A stretch of DNA of 9,406 nucleotides from the NCBI GenBank assembly GCA_943354075.1, contig CALRBL010000014.1, positions 1 through 9,406 of the forward strand. Reading direction: 5' to 3'. This document shows, piece after piece, positions 1-5,531 of the stretch. This DNA comes from Candidatus Nomurabacteria bacterium. Its GTDB lineage: Bacteria > Patescibacteriota > Minisyncoccia > Phycocordibacterales > CALRBL01. The notes beneath the pieces are model-generated. The model ran no database searches and had not been told where the DNA came from. It saw only the letters and a list, made by a program, of their open reading frames with translations. A program made the translations under genes and the position numbers. The first letter of the stretch is position 1; every line of letters starts with the position of its first letter.

Positions 1-20
1 CTGAATCCCACCCTAAGCCG

Positions 21-56
21 AACGCCGCAGACCCTCACGGGACTGCGGCGTTTTTT
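21..56 (+). terminator. Intrinsic terminator of an upstream plus-strand unit
   Basis: A 10-bp perfect stem (21-30 with 43-52, AACGCCGCAG/CTGCGGCGTT) has an inner CCC/GGG stem (32-34 with 39-41) and a TCAC loop, followed by six T residues (51-56). There is no T run on the other strand, so it works for plus-strand transcription only. It must end a gene or RNA lying mostly left of the window. What that is cannot be told from the 20 bases before it. Confidence 0.85.
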
Positions 57-110
57 GAATTAAATCTTGAAAGATAAATTCTTTCTCAAAGAATCGCTTG
101 TATTCTCTTT

Positions 111-593
111 TTACATTGCTATACTTTCATTGTCAGTCACAATGCCCTCGGGCACCGGGATACCGAAGCAGGATGCTGTGGGTATCTCATACAAAGAAAA
201 CGCTTGCGGAAACAAAAATGCCGCAAGTGTTTTCTGTATCTCCTTAAACTGAAATTTAGAAATTGATTCTATTCTTGAAATAAGCCTTTTCTCATCGATA
301 AGTCGCAATTGAGAAAGTATTACCTGACTTGTCCTCCCTCCAAACATTATATGAAGCTGATAGGGTTTTTCTTTAAAGGAAGAAGTCAGAGAAACTGCCC
401 AACACACCGAACCGCTGAATTTTTTTATAATAAGTACTGGTCGCCGAAAATCTTCTCCTTTTCCGTCTTGCTCATGCCCAACATTAACACCGGCTGTACA
501 CCACCATATCTCTCTTTCATGGAACACTACTCTTTTATCAAAAGCATCGATCCTTTTCTTAAGCGGCATCCATTTGTCGTGTTCCTTGGGCAT
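111..593 (-). CDS. PemK/MazF-family endoribonuclease toxin, apparently without an antitoxin
   Basis: 160 residues. The core matches the PemK/MazF (CcdB-like SH3 barrel) family. It has a leading strand with REIWW (27-31) and GVNVGHEQDGKG (35-46), then FRRPVLII (49-56), a Ser-Leu-Thr-Ser strand (68-71), SQVILSQLR (89-97) and ID..RL (99-104) before a closing helix. Proteins of this family cleave mRNA, usually under control of an adjacent antitoxin. No antitoxin gene is visible on either side: the upstream neighbour is the ribosomal operon terminator, and downstream there is only the plus-strand terminator. The tail after about residue 126 (34 residues) has no counterpart that I recognise, making the protein longer than the usual 110-130; it could be a real extension or readthrough after a mutation. 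The start could also be Met9 (569). No convincing Shine-Dalgarno site favours either. Family call is firm; activity and toxicity are inferred. Confidence 0.82.
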   Translation of the reverse strand: MPKEHDKWMPLKKRIDAFDKRVVFHEREIWWCTAGVNVGHEQDGKGEDFRRPVLIIKKFSGSVCWAVSLTSSFKEKPYQLHIMFGGRTSQVILSQLRLIDEKRLISRIESISKFQFKEIQKTLAAFLFPQAFSLYEIPTASCFGIPVPEGIVTDNESIAM

Positions 594-655
594 GAGAAAA
601 GTCTCTCATATACCATATCAAGAAATCTTTAAGAAAACCTCGGTAAATAATCAAG

Positions 656-694
656 AAAAAACTCCCTCATTCATACTGAACGAGGGAGTTTTTT
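656..694 (-). terminator. Terminator of the tuf-rpsJ-rplCDWB operon
   Basis: ACTCCCTC (661-668) pairs with GAGGGAGT (682-689), extended by A/T pairs to 656 and 694. An inner TTCA/TGAA stem (670-673 with 677-680) sits in the loop. The minus strand leaves the stem into six T residues (661-656), 20 bases after the rplB stop. A T run on the plus side makes it potentially bidirectional, though no plus-strand gene needs it. Confidence 0.93.
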
Positions 695-714
695 TCTTTG
701 TATAAAATTTGAGA

Positions 715-1557
715 CTATCGCTTCTTTCCAACCTTTCTTCGAGAGACAATGAGTACGTTTGAGTACTTCTTTGCTCGGCGTGACTTCTGACCCTTTCCAG
801 TAGGCTTTCCGTACACAGAGATTGCTCGGCGTCGTCCACGTCCCTGTCGTCCTTCTCCTCCTCCGTGTGGGTGGTCTACAGGGTTCTGAGCAGTACCTCG
901 AACGGTAGGACGAATACCCTTCCATCGTGATCGTCCTGCCTTTCCGAAGTTGACCAATCGGTGTTCGTCTTTAGAAACCTCACCAACAGTTGCCCATGAT
1001 TCGTCGTTGATCTTTCGAACTTCAGTTGAAGGAAGTTTGATCTGAGTGTATCCGGCGTCCTGAGCGATGACTTCAGCATAGTTTCCAGCAGATCGCACAA
1101 GCTTGGCGCCTCCTGTTGGCTTGACCTCGATATTGTAAACGAATGTTCCTACGGGAATATTCTTGAGAGGAAGTTTGTTTCCAGGAGTAACAGGAGCTTT
1201 TTCAGATGCGATGATAGTTGATCCAACACCAAGAGACTTAGGAAGGAGCATGTAGCGCTTTTCACCGTCCTTGTAGACCACAACACTGATGTATCCTGAT
1301 CGGTTTGGATCGTATTCAACAGTAGTGATCTTGCCTTCGATATCACGCTTTCCATATGAGAAGTCAACATCACGGAAAAGTCGCTTATGTCCTCCTCCTT
1401 TGTGACGAGTAGTGATGCGACCCTGGTTGTTGCGTCCATTTGATCGCTTGAAACCGCCTGTAAGAGACTTGGTAGGCTCGGAAGCAGTAAGGACACCTCG
1501 GAAGGTTGCTCCTGTCATGTTTCGTCTTGATGGTGATGTTGGTTTGTAGTGCTTCAT
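715..1557 (-). CDS. rplB: 50S ribosomal protein uL2 (L2)
   Basis: 280 residues, the normal length for uL2. It is a primary 23S rRNA-binding protein needed for subunit association and for the peptidyl transferase centre. The N-terminal RNA-binding part contains TRHKGGGHKR (50-59). The C-terminal signature VDHPHGGGEG (227-236) carries His229, the residue that projects toward the peptidyl transferase centre in known ribosomes, and the tail is Arg/Lys-rich. It is the last gene of the operon, starting 14 bases after the rplW stop, and is followed by a strong terminator. In most bacteria rpsS, rplV and rpsC come next; here they do not. The ATG is preceded by 'cacatat' with no Shine-Dalgarno sequence. 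Confidence 0.98.
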   Translation of the reverse strand: MKHYKPTSPSRRNMTGATFRGVLTASEPTKSLTGGFKRSNGRNNQGRITTRHKGGGHKRLFRDVDFSYGKRDIEGKITTVEYDPNRSGYISVVVYKDGEKRYMLLPKSLGVGSTIIASEKAPVTPGNKLPLKNIPVGTFVYNIEVKPTGGAKLVRSAGNYAEVIAQDAGYTQIKLPSTEVRKINDESWATVGEVSKDEHRLVNFGKAGRSRWKGIRPTVRGTAQNPVDHPHGGGEGRQGRGRRRAISVYGKPTGKGQKSRRAKKYSNVLIVSRRKVGKKR

Positions 1558-1571
1558 ATATGTGTTGGATA

Positions 1572-1859
1572 TTATGAGATATCGATAGTATCACCCTTCT
1601 TAAGGAAAACATACGCTTTCTTTACTGCATTTGTTCTTCCGATTTTTCCTTTTGAAACAATCTTCTTTCCTTTGCCGTTAACAATGTTCACCTTGATCGG
1701 AGTAACTTTGTACGCGCGAGCGATCTCTTTTGCGATCTGGTTCTTGGTCGCATCCTTGGTCACTTCAAAAGCGTAGGCGTTTGATTCGCTGAGGATTGCA
1801 GACTTCTCGGTGACGTGAAGTTTCTTGATGGGATTAGTTTTTGCGATGTGCTTTGTCAT
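1572..1859 (-). CDS. rplW: 50S ribosomal protein uL23 (L23)
   Basis: 95 residues, typical for uL23, which sits at the polypeptide exit tunnel rim and docks trigger factor and SRP. Visible family features are the VTEKS motif (16-20), the AYAFEV strand (28-33), the helix A(T)KNQIAKEIARAY (37-50) with VTPIKVN (52-58), the basic loop GKGKK...SKGKIGRTNAVKKAYV (62-84), and a short acidic tail. It lies between rplD and rplB, 9 bases after the rplD stop, the classic S10-operon order. There is no Shine-Dalgarno sequence; the start is preceded by 'tactgat'. Confidence 0.97.
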   Translation of the reverse strand: MTKHIAKTNPIKKLHVTEKSAILSESNAYAFEVTKDATKNQIAKEIARAYKVTPIKVNIVNGKGKKIVSKGKIGRTNAVKKAYVFLKKGDTIDIS

Positions 1860-1868
1860 ATCAGTATA

Positions 1869-2549
1869 TTATTTGGTTGCTACCTTAGCATTGAGCTTTG
1901 ATTCGAGCATCTTGAAAGCCTCTTCAGGCTTGGTGATAACAAGATACTTGTACTTCAAAATATCAACAGGATGCATATTACGAACATCTCCGATTTCGAT
2001 ACTTGCGAAGTTATTGAACACTCGCTTTGCATCCTTTTCGCTCGATGATGCAGCAATGTAAGCCTTGTTGGTTTTCTTAGTAGAAAGTCTTTCAAAACCC
2101 TTTACCTTTCCGAGAGCGTCAATGAATCCCTTTCCGTGCTTGGTCTTAGGTTCGTCGAATGAAAGAGAATCGATAAAGATGATTTCTCCGTCACGCTGTT
2201 TCTTGGCAAGGATAGTAAAGAGTGCCTTTGCCTTCATTTTCTTGTTTACCTTTCGGTCGTAGTTCTTGTCCTTTCGAGGCCCGTGTGCAACACCTCCACC
2301 AACCCAGATAGGTGAGCGGGTAGATCCGTGTCGAGCGCGACCGGTTCCCTTTTGTTTCCAAGGCTTCTTTCCTCCTCCACGGACTTCTCCACGGTCTTTA
2401 GTGTGAGCCACTGGTGTTCGGCGTGATGATTCTTCTGAGACCACTACCTGGTGAACCAAGTCGGCATTCCAAGACAATCCGAAAATACTTTCGGGCAATG
2501 TGATGGTGCCTGATTCTTTTCCTTTAACGTTGTAGATTTTTGTTTCCAT
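1869..2549 (-). CDS. rplD: 50S ribosomal protein uL4 (L4)
   Basis: 226 residues, slightly longer than the roughly 200-210 common for uL4. The extended loop that reaches into the exit tunnel is clear: GEVRGGGKKPWKQKGTGRAR (54-73), then HGSTRSPIWVGGGVAHGPR (74-92). In E. coli this protein also represses its own S10 operon. Whether that happens here cannot be seen, because the operon starts at tuf, whose leader is different. It lies 21 bases after rplC. The ATG follows 'catcaccacc', with no Shine-Dalgarno sequence. Confidence 0.97.
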   Translation of the reverse strand: METKIYNVKGKESGTITLPESIFGLSWNADLVHQVVVSEESSRRTPVAHTKDRGEVRGGGKKPWKQKGTGRARHGSTRSPIWVGGGVAHGPRKDKNYDRKVNKKMKAKALFTILAKKQRDGEIIFIDSLSFDEPKTKHGKGFIDALGKVKGFERLSTKKTNKAYIAASSSEKDAKRVFNNFASIEIGDVRNMHPVDILKYKYLVITKPEEAFKMLESKLNAKVATK

Positions 2550-2570
2550 GGTGGTGATGTTTATCGCTAC

Positions 2571-3206
2571 TTATCCTTTGATTTCGACAAGTGTGCCCTT
2601 GCGTCCTGGCACTGCTCCTTCGATGAAGATCTGATCAGCGTCGACACGAATGATCTTTAGATTCTTGAAGGTAACACGATCACCTCCCATTCGTCCAGCC
2701 ATTCGCTTGTTCTTGAAGACACGCTGGAAACCAGCAGTTCCGATGGAACCTGGGCCTCGTTCACTATGCTTCTGTCCGTGAGTGCGGGGACCTCCTTTGA
2801 AACCATGGCGCTTCACGACTCCCTGGAATCCCTTTGCTTTTGAGATTGAAGAAACTTCGACTTTGTCACCTGCGACAAACACTGAAGGTTCGATGATATC
2901 TCCTACAGCCCAATCTGACTTCATGTTTTTCTTAGTATCCTTGGCTTTGTCGAGACGAATCTCTTTGATGTGAGCGAAGCTAGTTCCCTCTTTTACCTTT
3001 GCGAGATGTCCGCGAACAGGCTTTGAGAGGTTCTTGATCTTTCGATCTCCGTAGCCGAACTGTACAGCCGCGTAACCATCTTTCTCCTTGCTCTTGACCT
3101 GAGTCACAGTCGCAGCAGACACCTTGATGGCGGTTACTGGAAAGACCTGTCCTTCCTCATTGAAGATCTGGGTCATATTCTGTTTTGTTCCTAGGATGAA
3201 TTTCAT
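2571..3206 (-). CDS. rplC: 50S ribosomal protein uL3 (L3)
   Basis: 211 residues, normal for uL3, an early-assembling protein whose loop approaches the peptidyl transferase centre. The N-terminus reads ILGTKQNMTQIF (4-15), the usual 'G.K.GMTQ.F' start with Asn in place of Gly. The central signature runs from KGFQGVVKRHGF (125-136) through the GPGSIG segment to NKRMAGRMG, followed by VTFKNLKI. The stretch after GSIG is about one residue shorter than in common homologues and lacks the Gln that PrmB methylates in E. coli, as in many non-proteobacteria. It starts 9 bases after the rpsJ stop. There is no Shine-Dalgarno sequence. Confidence 0.97.
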   Translation of the reverse strand: MKFILGTKQNMTQIFNEEGQVFPVTAIKVSAATVTQVKSKEKDGYAAVQFGYGDRKIKNLSKPVRGHLAKVKEGTSFAHIKEIRLDKAKDTKKNMKSDWAVGDIIEPSVFVAGDKVEVSSISKAKGFQGVVKRHGFKGGPRTHGQKHSERGPGSIGTAGFQRVFKNKRMAGRMGGDRVTFKNLKIIRVDADQIFIEGAVPGRKGTLVEIKG

Positions 3207-3215
3207 GGCAGTAGA

Positions 3216-3572
3216 TTAAAGCATCTTCAGGTCAATATTGACTCCAGAAGGTAGTGAAAGATTGGTAAGGGCTTCGATCACGCGAGGTGATGGTGACAAG
3301 ATATCGAGAAGTCGCTTGTGAACACGCATTTCAAACTGCTCTCGTGCGTTCTTGTAAACGAAAGAGGCGCGGTTGACGGTGTACTTCTTGATTTCAGTAG
3401 GAAGAGGTACGGGACCAAGAACTTTTGCATCATAGCGAAGTGCAGTATCCATGATCTGTTTAACGGAGTTATCGAGAATCTTGGATTCGTACGCACGAAC
3501 ACGGATGCGAAGCTTTGGCTCTGAGCCTTCAGTTGTCGTGGTTTTCTTTTTAGCTGTTTTTGTTGTTGCCAT
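3216..3572 (-). CDS. rpsJ: 30S ribosomal protein uS10 (S10), with a Lys/Thr-rich N-terminal extension
   Basis: 118 residues from the chosen ATG. The conserved body begins with KLRIRVRAYESK (20-31) and includes GPVPLPT, the VNRASFVYKNAREQFEMR segment, KRLLDI and the final GVNIDLKML, matching uS10 of the 30S head (NusE in transcription antitermination). Ordinary uS10 starts only a few residues before the first strand. Here about 17 extra residues, rich in Lys and Thr, precede it. A GTG at 3590 would add six more residues, but the ATG at 3572 is the more usual codon; neither has a Shine-Dalgarno site. The stop of tuf is 36 bases upstream, so rpsJ is very probably read from the tuf promoter. Confidence 0.95.
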   Translation of the reverse strand: MATTKTAKKKTTTTEGSEPKLRIRVRAYESKILDNSVKQIMDTALRYDAKVLGPVPLPTEIKKYTVNRASFVYKNAREQFEMRVHKRLLDILSPSPRVIEALTNLSLPSGVNIDLKML

Positions 3573-3608
3573 TTGTTTGGTAGTCAGCACTAAGGCTGTC
3601 TGGGGGAT

Positions 3609-4799
3609 TTAAGCTACGATCTTGGTTACAACTCCGGCTCCCACAGTCTTTCCTCCTTCTCGGATAGCGAAACGTGTCTTGTCTTCAAGAGCAACTGGGG
3701 CTACAAGCTTTACCTTGAAGGTAACAGTATCTCCAGGCATAACCATCTCAACACCTTCTGCGAGAGTAACTTCTCCGGTAACGTCAGTAGTACGGATGTA
3801 GAACTGAGGTTTGTATCCGGTGAAAAAAGGTGTGTGTCGTCCTCCTTCTTCTTTCTTAAGGATGTAAACTTCTGCTTCGAAATCAGTGTGGGGCTTCACG
3901 CTTCCTGGGAAGGCAAGAACCTGTCCACGAGTGATATCTTCTTTCTTGAGACCACGGACAAGAAGTCCTGCGTTGTCTCCAGCCATAGCTGAATCAAGTT
4001 CCTTGTTGAACATTTCGATTCCAGTAACGGCAGTTTTCTGAGTATCTCGGAGTCCAACAACTTCGATTTCGTCGTTCTTCTTGAGAGTTCCTCGTTCTAC
4101 ACGTCCTGTAACCACAGTTCCTCGTCCTTCGATTGAGAAGATGTCTTCAACTGGCATAAGGAAAGGCTTGTCGAGTTCACGAACAGGGAGTGGGAAATAG
4201 CTATCGAGTGCATCTGCAAGCTCGAGAACCTTCTTTGACCATTCGTCGGTGTTGTCCTTGGCTTCGAGAGCCTTAAGAGCAGAACCACGAATAACTGGAG
4301 CGTTTTCGTCGAATCCCTGCTTTGCAAGAAGTTCACGGATCTCGGCTTCAACGAGGTCGATCATGTCATTGTCGTCAACCATGTCGCACTTGTTAAGGAA
4401 AACGATGATCTTAGGCACTCCAACCTGCTTTGCAAGAAGAACGTGCTCACGAGTCTGGGGCATAGCTCCGTCTGTTGCGGCAACCACAAGAATGGCTCCG
4501 TCCATCTGAGCTGCACCGGTGATCATGTTCTTGATGTAGTCGGCGTGACCTGGGGCATCGATGTGGGCGTAGTGACGCGCGTTTGTTGAGTATTCGTTGT
4601 GAGAAAGGGCAATAGTAATACCTCGGGCCTTTTCTTCGGGAGCTGAGTCAATCTGGTCAACCGCCTTGAGCTTCACATCCATTCCGGCTCGTGAAAGCAC
4701 ATTAAGAATAGCCGCGGTAAGAGTAGTCTTTCCGTGGTCAACGTGTCCGATAGTACCTACGTTTACGTGAGGCTTTGTACGATCAAATGCATCTGCCAT
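3609..4799 (-). CDS. tuf: Translation elongation factor EF-Tu
   Basis: 396 residues, full length. EF-Tu is the GTPase that delivers aminoacyl-tRNA to the ribosomal A site. GTP-binding motifs are GHVDHGKT (18-25), the switch I region ending RGITI (59-63), DAPGHADY (81-88) with catalytic His85, and NKCD (136-139). DAPGH replaces the common DCPGH. Domain II carries EGRGTVVTGRVERG and domain III GGRHTPFFTGY plus PQFYIRTTDVTG, both characteristic. It is the first gene of the ribosomal protein operon, with its own promoter and a long structured leader, and is separated from fusA by two small genes and two terminators. The start codon follows 'aaatatat' with no Shine-Dalgarno sequence. Confidence 0.98.
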   Translation of the reverse strand: MADAFDRTKPHVNVGTIGHVDHGKTTLTAAILNVLSRAGMDVKLKAVDQIDSAPEEKARGITIALSHNEYSTNARHYAHIDAPGHADYIKNMITGAAQMDGAILVVAATDGAMPQTREHVLLAKQVGVPKIIVFLNKCDMVDDNDMIDLVEAEIRELLAKQGFDENAPVIRGSALKALEAKDNTDEWSKKVLELADALDSYFPLPVRELDKPFLMPVEDIFSIEGRGTVVTGRVERGTLKKNDEIEVVGLRDTQKTAVTGIEMFNKELDSAMAGDNAGLLVRGLKKEDITRGQVLAFPGSVKPHTDFEAEVYILKKEEGGRHTPFFTGYKPQFYIRTTDVTGEVTLAEGVEMVMPGDTVTFKVKLVAPVALEDKTRFAIREGGKTVGAGVVTKIVA

Positions 4800-4844
4800 A
4801 TATATTTAAAGTTAAGTTAATTGGGGCCCTAGTTCTCTTTTCCG

Positions 4845-4885
4845 GTACCATGTCTGGCATTGTTTAACGATGCCAGACATGGTAC
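4845..4885 (-). other. Long hairpin in the tuf leader
   Basis: A perfect 16-bp inverted repeat (4845-4860 with 4870-4885) encloses a 9-base loop, and a G-T pair could add one more step. It lies in the predicted 5' untranslated region, 46-86 bases before the tuf ATG. Neither strand has a T run after the stem, so it is not an ordinary terminator. In RNA it would be a stable, uninterrupted duplex, suitable as an RNase III-type processing site, a regulatory fold or a protein-binding site. A 22-codon open frame (4880-4812) begins inside its 5' arm and ends 12 bases before tuf. Confidence 0.7.
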
Positions 4886-4943
4886 TAAAAAGTAACCTAT
4901 GACCCGTGAATAATGTTAATAACCAAGAAATGTTCTGCGAAAC

Positions 4944-4961
4944 AAAAAACGCAATCGCGTT
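4944..4961 (-). other. Small hairpin at the very 5' end of the tuf message
   Basis: AACGC (4961-4957) and GCGTT (4952-4948) form a 5-bp stem with a GATT loop, followed by further T residues to 4944. The form resembles a weak terminator, but it begins only about 2 bases after the predicted transcription start. A 5'-terminal stem that protects the message, or a pause signal, is more likely than termination. Confidence 0.4.
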
Positions 4962-4970
4962 GTAGGAGGC

Positions 4971-4999
4971 ATGATATAGCAAGGGTGTTTCAATGTCAA
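4971..4999 (-). promoter_or_regulatory. Promoter of the tuf-rpsJ-rplCDWB operon
   Basis: A perfect -35 box TTGACA (4999-4994), a 17-bp spacer, and TATCAT (4976-4971; one mismatch to TATAAT). The predicted start of transcription is an A near 4963, giving a leader of about 164 bases. The -35 box begins two bases after the terminator hairpin of the preceding gene pair. Confidence 0.85.
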
Positions 5000-5000
5000 T

Positions 5001-5038
5001 AGAAAAGGCTGACTTTATGGTTAAAGTCGGCCTTTTCT
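5001..5038 (-). terminator. Terminator of the small membrane/helix gene pair
   Basis: A 17-bp stem (5001-5017 with 5022-5038) containing one G-T pair, and a 4-base loop. The outer stem is AGAAAAGGC/GCCTTTTCT, so leaving it on the minus strand gives a CCTTTTCT tail. It lies about 20 bases beyond the stop of the 41-codon gene and directly in front of the tuf promoter. It insulates tuf from upstream transcription, and by symmetry could act on both strands. Confidence 0.8.
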
Positions 5039-5059
5039 GACCCACATTCAATTTCTTAG

Positions 5060-5185
5060 CTATTTCTTTGCTTTTTCTTCCTTCTCTCGGGCTGCCTCCA
5101 CGACAGCTTCTGCCTTTTCCCTCTCTTCGGTTGCTTTGTCTACTTCCTGCTGTTTGTGCTCGATCTCTTTTTGCAAATCGTCCAT
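5060..5185 (-). CDS. Very small charged helical (coiled-coil-like) protein, unknown function
   Basis: 41 residues, ATG to TAG. The composition is almost entirely Glu, Lys, Ala, Gln, Asp and Arg with no Pro or Gly, starting MDDLQKEIEHKQQEVDKA. It should form one long alpha helix, either a weak coiled coil (L4, I8, V15, V28, V29) or a single charged helix. There is no signal or membrane segment. It starts 26 bases after the stop of the small membrane protein gene and is followed by a strong terminator, so the two are probably cotranscribed and may work together. A GTG three codons upstream (5194) is an alternative start. I do not recognise a family. The bias in composition could mislead, but frame, terminator and spacing support a real gene. 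Confidence 0.6.
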   Translation of the reverse strand: MDDLQKEIEHKQQEVDKATEEREKAEAVVEAAREKEEKAKK

Positions 5186-5211
5186 AGATGGCACAGGAAT
5201 TAAATTAAACC

Positions 5212-5397
5212 TTACTGCTGATTTCCATAGTGATTAATATCAACCTTATCCGGTATGGTTATATTGTCGTTTACTCCACGAATCGCGGGCAAGCCGTAGA
5301 CGAAGAACAGCACCACCACGATTATAACCAAGACCACGCTGAGAACCATTCCAATACCATTCCCATTGTCACCGCCTCCATTTATTACGGTTGTCAT
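5212..5397 (-). CDS. Small single-pass membrane protein, unknown function
   Basis: 61 residues from the chosen ATG. It has a short Gly/Asn-rich head (GGGDNGNGIG, 7-16), one strong hydrophobic helix of Val, Ile and Leu at about 17-37 ending FFVYGLPAIRG, and a polar tail with NITIPDKVDINHYG (45-58). There is no lipobox or cleavage site. The Arg after the helix and the short head do not settle the orientation. I recall similar tiny 'Gly-rich head, helix, YGLP, IPDKVDIN-like tail' proteins from Parcubacteria, but know no function. A start at 5439 would add 14 residues; 5397 is preferred because it follows 'acat', as many starts here do. It lies between the fusA terminator and the 41-residue helical protein gene. 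Confidence 0.75.
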   Translation of the reverse strand: MTTVINGGGDNGNGIGMVLSVVLVIIVVVLFFVYGLPAIRGVNDNITIPDKVDINHYGNQQ

Positions 5398-5486
5398 ATG
5401 TATTTGATTATTTGATAATGCAGGGCCACTTGGACCCATCCCCTCATCATATACCTCTCAAGATATTGCACGACTAAAAGATAACA

Positions 5487-5516
5487 AAAAAAACCCGCAC
5501 CAGTGCGGGTTTTTTT
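5487..5516 (-). terminator. Terminator of fusA
   Basis: AACCCGCA pairs with TGCGGGTT around a CCAG loop (5500-5503), with long A/T extensions. The stem can reach 5487 and 5516. On the minus strand the GC stem is followed by at least seven T residues, starting within 40 bases of the fusA stop. It is symmetrical and so could act on both strands. Confidence 0.93.
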
Positions 5517-5531
5517 GTTTTAAAATCGGGA

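Noticed and set aside
1..20. Possible 3' end of a tRNA (GAATCCCACC followed by a 7-base acceptor-like stretch)
   Set aside because: The bases before GAATC do not fit a normal T-loop (CT instead of TTC), no CCA follows, and the rest of the molecule is outside the window.
309..632. 107-codon plus-strand frame opposite the PemK-type gene, as a possible antitoxin
   Set aside because: It is antisense to a recognised coding frame, with unlikely composition and no antitoxin features.
4845..4885. Reading the 16-bp leader hairpin as an intrinsic terminator
   Set aside because: Neither strand has a T run after the stem.
4964..4970. CCTCCT resembling the 16S anti-Shine-Dalgarno tail in the tuf leader
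   Set aside because: It lies between the -10 box and the predicted transcription start, so it is probably not in the RNA. The same motif at fusA makes a promoter role more likely.
4812..5051. 79-codon frame on the minus strand across the tuf promoter and leader
   Set aside because: It runs through a terminator hairpin, the promoter and the leader hairpin and has no family resemblance. Only the final 22 codons could be a leader frame, and this is unproven.
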